Shown: piece after piece, positions 15,938 through 24,967 of the stretch
Layout: each line of letters begins with the position of its first letter
Position numbering within the stretch: position 1 is the stretch's first letter
Virus record (IMG/VR): IMGVR_UViG_3300027747_002579
Coordinates: 1-64,000 of that record
Length of the DNA: 64,000 nt
Source of the DNA: a virus
Direction: 5' to 3' (one strand)
Translations under genes and position numbers: made by a program
Notes under the pieces: generated by a model
Database searches by the model: none
What the model was told of the DNA's origin: nothing
Seen by the model: the letters and a program-made list of their open reading frames with translations, nothing else

Positions 15938-17176
15938 ATGGCTGAAAACCAAAACGTTCTGTCACAGTTAGAACAACTATTAAGCTGGAAAAAGAGTAAG
16001 AAGTTTTATGCTGAAAAGCTAGGAATTACAGAACAAGAAGTGTCAGACTTATTGAAAGAAATAAGAGGAAAAGAAATCTCTTCTGCACCAGACACTTATG
16101 AAGAATTTGTAGAAGCTCTTGAAGAGCATTATACAAAGGTGAACAATGATAAAGGTACAATAGAGAGTACATTACAAATAGACTTTGAGCCAAAGAGTGA
16201 TTTAGAGCTTGCTAAACTACATAAAATAAACTTAGACAAATACAAGATTTCTAACTATTGGACTAAACAGAAATCAAATGGTAAGTTTACATCTTCTGTA
16301 TTTGCCACTCTGAAGAAACCAAAGGATTATTCTCCAGAAGATTTTTCTAAGTTTTTAGAAACATACAAACCTGCTGACATCATTGTAAGAAGTGTTGAAA
16401 ATGATCCTCTAGAGAAAGAAACAGTGGATGTAGAAGTTTCAATATGTGATTTTCACTTAGCTAAAAGAACATTAGAAGGTGACACAATAGAACAAAAGAA
16501 AGCACAATACTTAGGAGTGGTTAGAGACTTGGTGGAAAAAACAAGAAACTCTTTTGCAATAAACAAGATTGTTTTTCCAATATCAAATGATTTCTTTCAT
16601 ACAGACAACTATCAAAATCAAACAACTAATGGAACTCCTCAAGATGTTCTAGTAGAATATGATAATGAATACGAACAAGGGTTCGATTTATTAGTTACAA
16701 CAATCAATTACCTACAAGCTATTTCTAATAGTGTAGAAGTGATTCTTGTACAAGGTAATCACGACAGAACCAAATCATTCTATTTAGCACACGCATTAGA
16801 TGTGTTCTTTAAGAACAACGATAAGGTTGATTTTCAAAGATGGCATTCTACAACTAAACATGTTGTATTAGGAAACACATTCATAGGATATCATCATGGT
16901 AATTGTAAGATAGATGACCTTCCTCTTTTATTTGCCACAAACAATGATTCTTGTACAGATTTTGGAAATGCTGTTTACAGGGAGCTCCATACTGCTGATA
17001 AGCATCATTACATGGCAAAAGAAATAAAGGGAGTGAGAATACAACAGATGCCTTCATTATCAGGAACAGATAGATGGCATTCTGATAACAACTTTGTAAA
17101 TCAAATTCGTGCAGGGATTGTACTTATTTATCATCCAATCTATGGAAAGATTGGAGAATACGAAAGTCGAATATAA
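15938..17176 (+). CDS. Metallophosphoesterase with N-terminal HTH-like segment
   Basis: A 412-residue protein. Residues 8-42 look like a helix-turn-helix (KKFYAEKLGITEQEVSDLL). Residues 163-412 carry calcineurin-like phosphoesterase motifs: D171-x-H173, a ND...HTD block at 217-223, GNHD at 273-276, and a later YHHGN at 318-322. These coordinate two metal ions in nucleases such as SbcD and in nucleotide phosphatases. The gene stands alone between a terminator and 17182, with a full promoter. It may be a DNA repair or recombination nuclease or a host-directed phosphoesterase; the substrate is not evident. Confidence 0.8.
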   Translation: MAENQNVLSQLEQLLSWKKSKKFYAEKLGITEQEVSDLLKEIRGKEISSAPDTYEEFVEALEEHYTKVNNDKGTIESTLQIDFEPKSDLELAKLHKINLDKYKISNYWTKQKSNGKFTSSVFATLKKPKDYSPEDFSKFLETYKPADIIVRSVENDPLEKETVDVEVSICDFHLAKRTLEGDTIEQKKAQYLGVVRDLVEKTRNSFAINKIVFPISNDFFHTDNYQNQTTNGTPQDVLVEYDNEYEQGFDLLVTTINYLQAISNSVEVILVQGNHDRTKSFYLAHALDVFFKNNDKVDFQRWHSTTKHVVLGNTFIGYHHGNCKIDDLPLLFATNNDSCTDFGNAVYRELHTADKHHYMAKEIKGVRIQQMPSLSGTDRWHSDNNFVNQIRAGIVLIYHPIYGKIGEYESRI

Positions 17177-17181
17177 ACAAT

Positions 17182-17907
17182 ATGTCAACATTACGAAAAC
17201 TAGTCTCAGACGTACGAGGTTCACATAAACTTCTTTCTACAGATGCTCTAATAACAGATAGAGTGATAGCATCTGAGATTAAGAACAATACCATTATGCT
17301 CGTAAAACGAGAAACAAATCTTCGTAAGCTATGGGCAACAGATACATTGTTTACAACAATCCCATGTCTAGAGATGACAGAAGTGAGCATTTCTGAATGC
17401 TGCGGATATGTTGATGATTGTACAATTGCAAGATCTGTAAACAAACTTCCTCGCATCTCTGAGGGCAATTATCAATATACAATACAGGGTGTTTATTCAA
17501 TAAACGCAATGGGTGGAAATGGTAAAAAGCTAAAAGAAATCACTGTCAATAGATATCTCAACTTACTAAAGCTTCCAATAATAAAGAACGAAGAGTATTA
17601 TTGGATAATGAATGGATATTTATACGTTACAAACCCTCTTCTAAAAGCAATAAGACTCTCTGCTTTCTTTGAGGAAGATGTTCCAAATGAAATAATGTTC
17701 TCTGAATGTTGTTGTGGAAATGATTTTAGCATAGATGACTATTGTAAAAATCCTCTAGATAAAGAGTTTCATGCTCCAGGATATTTAGAAACACAGATAT
17801 TAAAAATGACTTCTGATAAATTACTGTCCACTTATTTTAGACTTAAAACAGACATGACACAGGATGCAATAGATGGTCAAGCACCAAACACACCCAATAC
17901 AAAATAA
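17182..17907 (+). CDS. Neck/ring structural protein candidate (241 aa)
   Basis: A 241-residue soluble protein with several Cys clusters (ECCGYVDDC; ECCCGNDFSIDDYC). It has a mixed alpha/beta body and a C-terminal helix ending in an extended tail (DMTQDAIDGQAPNTPNTK). It sits near a group that, in crAss-like genomes, encodes portal-adjacent ring and tail proteins. The assignment rests on synteny and length, not on a motif. Confidence 0.5.
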   Translation: MSTLRKLVSDVRGSHKLLSTDALITDRVIASEIKNNTIMLVKRETNLRKLWATDTLFTTIPCLEMTEVSISECCGYVDDCTIARSVNKLPRISEGNYQYTIQGVYSINAMGGNGKKLKEITVNRYLNLLKLPIIKNEEYYWIMNGYLYVTNPLLKAIRLSAFFEEDVPNEIMFSECCCGNDFSIDDYCKNPLDKEFHAPGYLETQILKMTSDKLLSTYFRLKTDMTQDAIDGQAPNTPNTK

Positions 17908-17918
17908 CATTAACATAG

Positions 17919-18398
17919 ATGAGTAGAGTGAAGATTGAATGGAGGAGTTGTAGTAAAGAGAATTACAAAGATTATTGTGCAAAACATTCTAATACAAAAT
18001 TAACGTTTGAAGAATGGAAAAGCATCATATATAAATTTAATGAAGATTTTAGAAACTATCTTCTAGAGACAGGAAAGAAAGAAAAGCTTCCTCATGGATT
18101 TGGTGATTTTGCAATAAACAAAAAGAAGAGAAAGAAGATTGTAACATACGAAGGCAAAGATTACATCAATCTTCCTATAGATTGGATAAAAACTAGAGAA
18201 AAAGGAAAGATAATATATAATTTCAACCACCATACAGAAGGATATTTCTTTGGATGGATATGGTTCAAACGCACATCAAGAATCAAAGGTCCTGAGTTTT
18301 GGTTCTTCAAGCCTACAAGAGTGACATCAAGAATGTTAGCTCACTATTTAAAAACCAACGACAAATATCAGCATCTATATCAATCATGGATAGTGTAA
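17919..18398 (+). CDS. Basic hypothetical protein (159 aa)
   Basis: A 159-residue basic, aromatic-rich protein (HHTEGYFFGWIWFKRTSR; WFFKPTRVTSRMLAHYLK). The Trp/Phe/Arg-rich centre looks like a compact beta domain rather than a membrane segment, since charged residues interrupt it. It lies among structural genes and is followed 11 bases later by a homing endonuclease. Function unknown; nucleic-acid or capsid binding is possible given the charge. Confidence 0.5.
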   Translation: MSRVKIEWRSCSKENYKDYCAKHSNTKLTFEEWKSIIYKFNEDFRNYLLETGKKEKLPHGFGDFAINKKKRKKIVTYEGKDYINLPIDWIKTREKGKIIYNFNHHTEGYFFGWIWFKRTSRIKGPEFWFFKPTRVTSRMLAHYLKTNDKYQHLYQSWIV

Positions 18399-18408
18399 AA
18401 AAATCGAT

Positions 18409-18843
18409 ATGTCTAAAAAAGTAACAGAACGAAGAAGTTCTCCAGAATATAAAGTCTGGAACAATTTTAAAACTAGATGTTATAATTCAAACACTTTAAA
18501 TTATAATAGATATGGTGGTAGAGGAATAACTGTTTGTGACAAATGGTTAACGTTTGAAGGATTTTTAGAAGATATGGGAAAAAGACCCTCTAGAAATCAT
18601 TCTTTAGATAGAATAAACAATGATGGAAATTATTGTAAAGATAATTGTAGATGGACAACTCGTAAAGAACAAACCAGAAATAGAAGCACTAACGTTTATA
18701 TTTTTTACAATGGTCGCAATATGATTTTAAAGGATCTTGCAAAAGAAGTGGGATTAGATTATCAAGTTATAAAAAGAAGATTAGATAAAGGTGTAGATAT
18801 AAATATTGCAGTCAGAAAAGATTTAAAATATGTTAGACTATGA
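18409..18843 (+). CDS. HNH homing endonuclease
   Basis: A 144-residue protein with the familiar phage HNH layout. A GGRGITVCDKW motif (36-46) is followed by FLEDMGKRP, then H64 in NHSLDRINNDGNY, with C76 and C80 in CKDNCRW. The C-terminus (LKDLAKEVGLDYQVIKRRLDKG) is a helix-turn-helix that would help target DNA. It nicks or cuts DNA to spread its own gene. It lies between two structural genes, overlapping the next by 4 bases, and is likely a late insertion. No split gene is evident around it. Confidence 0.87.
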   Translation: MSKKVTERRSSPEYKVWNNFKTRCYNSNTLNYNRYGGRGITVCDKWLTFEGFLEDMGKRPSRNHSLDRINNDGNYCKDNCRWTTRKEQTRNRSTNVYIFYNGRNMILKDLAKEVGLDYQVIKRRLDKGVDINIAVRKDLKYVRL

Positions 18844-19763
18844 GCTACTATTACAAATATAATTTCGTAACTCCTGAACCTGTCTATTCTACAGTGAAAG
18901 AAGAGCTTAAGAGCTATTTTGACACTGGTGCTGTAGATGACTTAATGTTCCCTACATATTTAGACAAATGCTTAAGAAAATTAGGCAGGAGTTCATATGT
19001 CATAACAGAAACTCAATTACACATTGAAGATTTTCAAGCAAGACTTCCAGACAACTTCTTTGCTGTAAGAGAAGCTTGGTTGTGTACATACGTGCAAGGA
19101 TATCCCTATCAATCAGCAAACTCGTTCTATTCTCAATCAGAACAAACAACAATACAAGTGTCACCAGTTACAATAAATGGTGTTCCTTGCACAAACTGCT
19201 CATCCCCTTCTTGTGATGGAGCATGTCTTCCCCAACTTATACAGGCTGTTTACAAAACTAACAATTCAATAAATCAGAATTACCAAAGAGCTTTCTTGTT
19301 AAAACCAGGAAACATTTCTGTAAGAGCTGATTGTGCATTGGATTGTGCAAACTTTGGCTCTTCAGCTGCTGACTCATTTGATATTAGAGACAATAAGTTT
19401 GTCACTAATTTTAGAAATGGTGTAGTGCATTTGATATTTTATTCATACGACTACGATACATCTGGTAATCAAATGATTCCTGACAACTATCGTATAAGAG
19501 AATACGTAGAAGCATTCATTAAATATAAAGTGTTTGAAACTCTTTCTAATCAAGTGAATGACGAAACATTCAATCAGATAGAAAAGAAGTTGATGTATTA
19601 TAAACAACTCTCTGAAGAAGCATTCATCATGGCGGATATAGAGGTGAAGAAACAAGACGTTTATAAAAAGCAAAGAAAGATAAGAGAAGAGCTTAATAGA
19701 TTTAACATGTACGAACTTCCAAATCGTATTGATAGTAGATATGGTTGGAGACGCAATGGATAA
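18840..19763 (+). CDS. Connector/neck structural protein candidate (307 aa)
   Basis: A 307-residue protein: an N-terminal helix bundle (STVKEELKSYFDTG; YLDKCLRKLG), a central beta region with a Cys cluster (CTNCSSPSCDGAC), then long C-terminal helices (YVEAFIKYKVFETLSNQ; IEKKLMYYKQLSEEAF). A helical core with a central insert is what head-tail adaptors look like. It lies directly before the gp10-like tail protein. Assigned by layout and position. Confidence 0.55.
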   Translation: MSYYYKYNFVTPEPVYSTVKEELKSYFDTGAVDDLMFPTYLDKCLRKLGRSSYVITETQLHIEDFQARLPDNFFAVREAWLCTYVQGYPYQSANSFYSQSEQTTIQVSPVTINGVPCTNCSSPSCDGACLPQLIQAVYKTNNSINQNYQRAFLLKPGNISVRADCALDCANFGSSAADSFDIRDNKFVTNFRNGVVHLIFYSYDYDTSGNQMIPDNYRIREYVEAFIKYKVFETLSNQVNDETFNQIEKKLMYYKQLSEEAFIMADIEVKKQDVYKKQRKIREELNRFNMYELPNRIDSRYGWRRNG

Positions 19764-19778
19764 TTTATAATATACATT

Positions 19779-22700
19779 ATGGCAGACAACGAACAAGGCA
19801 ATATACGTACAGAATATAGCGTTGCAAGAATAGGCTTGGACATGGACTCTTCTGTTAATCAAATAGTAGAAGGTAAACTCTCGTATGCCCTAAATGCTGC
19901 TCTTGAGAACTTTGATTCAAATTCTATTAATTATCAGAATGAATCAGGTAATGATTTATGTTTAAAGTTTCCTGAAGATTTTCAACTAATTGGTGAACAT
20001 TTCATCAATGAACAAAATAAACACATATTCTTTTTAACCAATCCAAACACAGGAGAAAGTGAAATTGGATATATGGACAATAACGATTGTGTCTATAGAA
20101 CCTATATAAACGCATTCTGTTTAAACTTTAATGTAGATGATCCCATCCATAAAGCTGTACATAAAATAACTAATTGTACAACAGAAATTTATTGGACGGA
20201 TGGCATAAACCCAAGAAGATATTTAGATTTAACCAATCTTCCCTACAAAATACAACCAGGCACAAATGTGTGTGATAATGTTACAACAACAGAAATTGAT
20301 TGTAATAAATTAAAAGTGCAGCCTAATTTTGAGATTCCCTATTTAGATGTGGTGGACATAATTAGTGGAGGAAGCCTAACATCAGGCACATATCAATTTG
20401 CTGTACAATATTGTAATGCTTCAGGAGATGCTTACACGTCTTATTATTCTGTCACCAACCCCACTCCTATTGCAAAAACTCAACTAATATCTGCTGATTT
20501 TAATTACAATGTAGGAAAGTCTATTGTATTAAATGTTTCCAATCTTGATGTTACAGGATATTTTGAATATTATAATATTGCTGTAATTAAGACAGTGAAC
20601 TCTATATCTTCTGTAGAACTAGTGGGTACATATTTTATAGATGATAATTTTAATCAAATCACTTACACAGGACAGAACGTAACACAAATACGTCTCACAA
20701 TAAACGAAATATTCGAAAAGTTTCCTTATTACGATATTGCTCAAGATTTAACAGCTGTACAAGATGTACTTGTATGGGACCAACTCACTTCTATAGACAG
20801 GATAAATTATCAACAGATAGCTAATCAAATTGAACTTGGATGGCAAACATATAGAATTCCTTCTACAGAAAACTATGCTGATGAACTAAACGCAACAAAC
20901 CTAAGAGGCTATCTAAGGGATGAAGTGTACGCATTTGAAATAGTGTTTCTCTTGAAGAACGGAAAACAAACAGATGGATTTCACATCCCTGGAAGAATAC
21001 AAGACTTCAACGAGTTTTCTCAACCAGATGTTCCTAATACAAATGCAGATTTTATTGGAGAACCCTCGTACACGCAAGGAAACGTGGGATATAGCCCTTA
21101 TTGGAAAATATACAATACAGCAAGCGTAACAGCAAATTCTCCTGAATATACAACAGATTCGAACTACAAGGGTCCTTATCAGTATGGTAAGTTTGCATAT
21201 TGGGAATCTACAGAACTATATCCTTGCAACACGTTAGTGTGGGGAGATCTTGCTAACACTCCCATAAGACACCACAAGTTTCCAGACGTAAATATTAGTC
21301 CAATATTTGAGACACCATTTATTGAATTAAATGGAAATGGTACATACAAACTTGCTACAGCAAAAGATGCTATATTTCCAATAGGTGTAAAGATTGATAT
21401 ACAAAGAGTTTCTCAATTAATTTATACATCCTCTCTTACAAAAGAGCAAATAGACAATATTGCAGGATTTAAAATTGTAAGAGGTGATAGAGGTACAAAC
21501 AAGTCAATTGTTGCTAAAGGTATTTTAAGAAACGTTGGTAAATACGAAAGAGAAGGCACCACATATTTGTTTCCCAACTATCCGTACAACGATTTAAGAG
21601 AAGATCCTTTTATATTAAAAAATCCTAATGCTTTTAATTCTGAGTGTAGAACATACAAAATTGTAACAACAACAAAGATTATTGCTGAATACACTGATTG
21701 TTTCACAAACACTGTGAAGACAAAAGAAATTCCAGCACGTACTACAGAATACATATGTTCATTAACTGTCCCTGTTAGAAGACCTTCTGAAGGAATAGCT
21801 ACAGTGGATTTAATTAAGTTTTCTTCTTATAGACTCACAAGTGTTATTTCTGCAACATTTAGTTATATTGATGCTATTACAGAAGCAGCAACTTCTATAA
21901 ATGTAACATCAGCTACACCAAAGGTGGTGAATGTTAAGCTAGATACAGTGCCTACATTTCTTTATGGAGAAGGAGGATTTACAATTTCTCTATTGAGTAT
22001 AAACATAAACATGTATTGCTATCCCACTGCTCTTAAAGCATTTGATAGTGATGATAGTAAATACAGACATGTATTTAATTCTCCAGACACATCTTTTGGT
22101 CAACCTTTCTTAGGAGATGTATTAAAACTTGAAAGTGTCATATTTGGAAAAGGTTCTGCTCATTTTGTAGAAGTGAAGAAGCATGCTCTTTACAAACTCC
22201 TTTCTAGAGAAGCACAAATAGATGCTCTTAACAGTAGTAGAGATCTTGGTAACATCACTTCTCCGTTTAATCCTGCAGCAATGTTTGCTGCTTATCAATC
22301 GTATTTAACTATTTACATTAATGGTATAACGAGAAGAAACTTTGCTTATTCGTATAACTCAATAGCAAGTTATGACTATGCTTCTTCTATAGAGAATAAT
22401 GTAGGTGTTAAACAGAGAGAATTAGATATTGCTCAATACATATTTCCAGGTGTACAGTCAGTTAATGACACATACAATATTAACAACTATCAAAGAGAAA
22501 CTTCTGTTTATTTAAAAACAGCAGCTACAAAAGTTCCTCTCCCTTTCCCAAACAAAACTCCCTCTCTTCTTCTTCCAGGTAATATAAGTGCTGTAACAGA
22601 TAATTCAAGAAGTACAATTTCTCAACAAGGAAATTGCTCAAAACCTAATGAACAATTCTCAATAGACACAGTGTGTTATTATGCCTCATTGAAAAATCAA

Positions 22701-24953
22701 TTTATTAATCAATGGGGACAGATTTATTCATACGATACAATTGATACAGGATTTCAAAGAAATATTGAAATTGATAACATTATAAATGGACAATCTTCTA
22801 CAGCAACAATATTTGGAGGAGATACATTCATTAACAGATTTGCATTTAAAACAAAGCTTCCATTCTTTATTGACAATAGAGTGAATGCTCCAGATGACAG
22901 TGACATATTCTATGATGAAATAGGAAACGTTGCCTATCCTCAATATTGGTATTCTTCAAGAAGTATATTAAATGACTATCAAGGACTTGGTGACGATTTT
23001 GCCACCAACATGAAGAATATTATTTCTACAAAAGCACATTATTTTGATTGTCCTAACAATCAACTTCCTGCTCCTGATAGCACTGCCAATCCACCAATAG
23101 TAAACATTGACAGAACTTTCTATGATGGAAAGATGTATTTGTTTGCTTATGGTATTCCGTCATTCTATTGCGAATCTTCTATTAATGTTGACCTTAGACA
23201 AGCGTTCAATGACAGAGAAGGAGACTTCTATCCTCACGTTTCTACAGGAATTCCTGATAACTGGTTACAAGAATCCTTTGTATCCATCCAACAAGACAAT
23301 ACATATTTCTATAATACAACATTCTCTAAACAGAATAAAGAAAACTATTTCTCTCATCTTCCAATAAATTGGACAGAGCAATTGTGTTACACACATTTTC
23401 CATTTAGAACAATTTATTCTGATAGACAACAAAGCTTTTCTGACAATAGAATAAACAGCTGGCTCATCTATAGACCAATTTCTAAGTTTGATTTCCCTCA
23501 AAACTATGGTAAGCTTACATCTTTAGATGGTATACAAAATAGAGCCATTCTTGCAAGATTTGAAAATAAGTCTTTACTTTATGGTACACTTCTAACAATC
23601 AATACATCAAATCCTCAAGCTGCGTACATGGGTAATGATACATTATTCCAATCATCACCTCCTGTTGATTTTGCAGAAACAGATCTTGGATATGTAGGAA
23701 GTCAGCACAAGATGTTATTAAAGATTCCTCAAGGGCAACTCACTGTAGATGCTAAAAGAGGGCAAGTGTTTTTGATTCAAGGTAATCAAGCAACAGATAT
23801 TTCTGCTCCAGGTTCTGGAATGAATAGATTTTTTACAGACCATCTTGCGTTTGAAATATTGAGATATTTTCCTGATGTAGATGTAGACAATCACTTTAAA
23901 TCAATAGGACTACACGGTGTGTACGATTCTAAGTTTGACAGAGTGATTCTAACAAAGCTGGACTACCTCCCCCTCAACCCAAACATAAAATACGATGCTT
24001 CTACAGATGAGTTTTACATCAATAAGATAGTAAACAATACAACAATAAAAATAATTGTCTATCTATCAGATAACACTTATTTTTGCAATAAGTCATGGAC
24101 AGTTTCTTACAGTGTAAATAACAAAAGTTGGATTTCTTTTCATTCCTATATTCCAAATTGGTATGTAGCAGAAAATAACTTTTACTATTCAGGAATAAAT
24201 GGAAGTTGTGATTTAGATGTTATTGCTGTACAACAAATAACAACTACGTCAACAACATCCACAACAACAACAAGAACGTCTACCACATCTTCTACAACAA
24301 CAACACAAATTCCAATAAATTGTACATTAATAGGAACATCTGTGTACCAAGCTCCTTACAATTGTCAATTAATAGGAACAGCTGTCTACAGCACCTATCC
24401 AAATTGTACACTTGCAGGAACAGCAGTTTATTCAGCATTCCCTGATTGTAGACTAGCAGGACAAGCTGTGTATTCAAATGGCACCACCACAACAACATCT
24501 ACATCATCTACATCAACAACAACAATTCCTACCACCACCACTACATCTACCACCACATCAACAACAACTACTAAACCTATTACAACCACTACATCTACAA
24601 CGTCAACTACTACCACAGCAGCTCCTACAACCACCACTAGTACAACAAGTTCTACAACCACTACCACTACTACGCAGCCACCTACAACAACCACAACAAC
24701 ATCTACTACCAGCACTACAACCACTCAAGCACCTACCACTACTACATCAACAACAACATCTACAACAAGTACAACTAGCACTACTACATCTACCACAAGC
24801 ACAACAAGCACAACAACATCAACCACCACAACTCGACCTCCAACCACCACTACCACCACTACAACAATTCCTCCATCTTATGCGTTTTGTTTAGGCTATT
24901 CATTAACTAGCGATTTTGCTGCTTGTAATAATTACAGTTCATCATGTTTATAA
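19779..24953 (+). CDS. Large tail hub protein, P22 gp10-like, with Thr-rich tail
   Basis: A 1724-residue protein. The start (GLDMDSSVNQIVEGKLSYALNA) and the motif YWTDGINPRRYLDL are of the type found in beta-propeller tail proteins related to P22 gp10, called stabilization or muzzle proteins in crAss-like phages. It would close the tail end and hold packaged DNA. The body, to about residue 1485, is strand-rich. Then follow a short Thr/Ser run (24240-24305), four 14-residue Cys repeats (24318-24485), a 128-codon Thr/Ser tract (24483-24866) and a Cys-containing end. This mucin-like C-terminus is unusual for the family. Confidence 0.72.
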   Translation: MADNEQGNIRTEYSVARIGLDMDSSVNQIVEGKLSYALNAALENFDSNSINYQNESGNDLCLKFPEDFQLIGEHFINEQNKHIFFLTNPNTGESEIGYMDNNDCVYRTYINAFCLNFNVDDPIHKAVHKITNCTTEIYWTDGINPRRYLDLTNLPYKIQPGTNVCDNVTTTEIDCNKLKVQPNFEIPYLDVVDIISGGSLTSGTYQFAVQYCNASGDAYTSYYSVTNPTPIAKTQLISADFNYNVGKSIVLNVSNLDVTGYFEYYNIAVIKTVNSISSVELVGTYFIDDNFNQITYTGQNVTQIRLTINEIFEKFPYYDIAQDLTAVQDVLVWDQLTSIDRINYQQIANQIELGWQTYRIPSTENYADELNATNLRGYLRDEVYAFEIVFLLKNGKQTDGFHIPGRIQDFNEFSQPDVPNTNADFIGEPSYTQGNVGYSPYWKIYNTASVTANSPEYTTDSNYKGPYQYGKFAYWESTELYPCNTLVWGDLANTPIRHHKFPDVNISPIFETPFIELNGNGTYKLATAKDAIFPIGVKIDIQRVSQLIYTSSLTKEQIDNIAGFKIVRGDRGTNKSIVAKGILRNVGKYEREGTTYLFPNYPYNDLREDPFILKNPNAFNSECRTYKIVTTTKIIAEYTDCFTNTVKTKEIPARTTEYICSLTVPVRRPSEGIATVDLIKFSSYRLTSVISATFSYIDAITEAATSINVTSATPKVVNVKLDTVPTFLYGEGGFTISLLSININMYCYPTALKAFDSDDSKYRHVFNSPDTSFGQPFLGDVLKLESVIFGKGSAHFVEVKKHALYKLLSREAQIDALNSSRDLGNITSPFNPAAMFAAYQSYLTIYINGITRRNFAYSYNSIASYDYASSIENNVGVKQRELDIAQYIFPGVQSVNDTYNINNYQRETSVYLKTAATKVPLPFPNKTPSLLLPGNISAVTDNSRSTISQQGNCSKPNEQFSIDTVCYYASLKNQFINQWGQIYSYDTIDTGFQRNIEIDNIINGQSSTATIFGGDTFINRFAFKTKLPFFIDNRVNAPDDSDIFYDEIGNVAYPQYWYSSRSILNDYQGLGDDFATNMKNIISTKAHYFDCPNNQLPAPDSTANPPIVNIDRTFYDGKMYLFAYGIPSFYCESSINVDLRQAFNDREGDFYPHVSTGIPDNWLQESFVSIQQDNTYFYNTTFSKQNKENYFSHLPINWTEQLCYTHFPFRTIYSDRQQSFSDNRINSWLIYRPISKFDFPQNYGKLTSLDGIQNRAILARFENKSLLYGTLLTINTSNPQAAYMGNDTLFQSSPPVDFAETDLGYVGSQHKMLLKIPQGQLTVDAKRGQVFLIQGNQATDISAPGSGMNRFFTDHLAFEILRYFPDVDVDNHFKSIGLHGVYDSKFDRVILTKLDYLPLNPNIKYDASTDEFYINKIVNNTTIKIIVYLSDNTYFCNKSWTVSYSVNNKSWISFHSYIPNWYVAENNFYYSGINGSCDLDVIAVQQITTTSTTSTTTTRTSTTSSTTTTQIPINCTLIGTSVYQAPYNCQLIGTAVYSTYPNCTLAGTAVYSAFPDCRLAGQAVYSNGTTTTTSTSSTSTTTIPTTTTTSTTTSTTTTKPITTTTSTTSTTTTAAPTTTTSTTSSTTTTTTTQPPTTTTTTSTTSTTTTQAPTTTTSTTTSTTSTTSTTTSTTSTTSTTTSTTTTRPPTTTTTTTTIPPSYAFCLGYSLTSDFAACNNYSSSCL
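24318..24485 (+). repeat. Four 14-residue Cys repeats within the large tail protein
   Basis: Four tandem 42-base units starting at 24318, 24360, 24402 and 24444. Each encodes a variant of NCTLIGTAVYxxxP: NCTLIGTSVYQAPY, NCQLIGTAVYSTYP, NCTLAGTAVYSAFP, DCRLAGQAVYSNGT. The protein pattern is well kept although codons differ, so selection is on the protein. The repeat sits between two Thr-rich tracts. Confidence 0.85.
24483..24866 (+). repeat. Thr/Ser-rich mucin-like tract (tail protein)
   Basis: 128 codons made almost wholly of ACN (Thr), with Ser about every 3 to 5 residues and a few short IP, KP, AAP, QPP, QAP and RPP breaks. All four Thr codons are mixed, so this is not a pure DNA microsatellite. 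A shorter tract of the same type lies at 24240-24305. Confidence 0.9.
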
Positions 24954-24967
24954 AACTAAAGATATAA

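Noticed and set aside
24428-24724. Poly-Val reading frame on the - strand and poly-Gln/Pro/Leu frame on the + strand across the Thr-rich tract
   Set aside because: Both are forced by the ACN-rich codons of the Thr tract in the main frame and have no start context or family; they are shadows.
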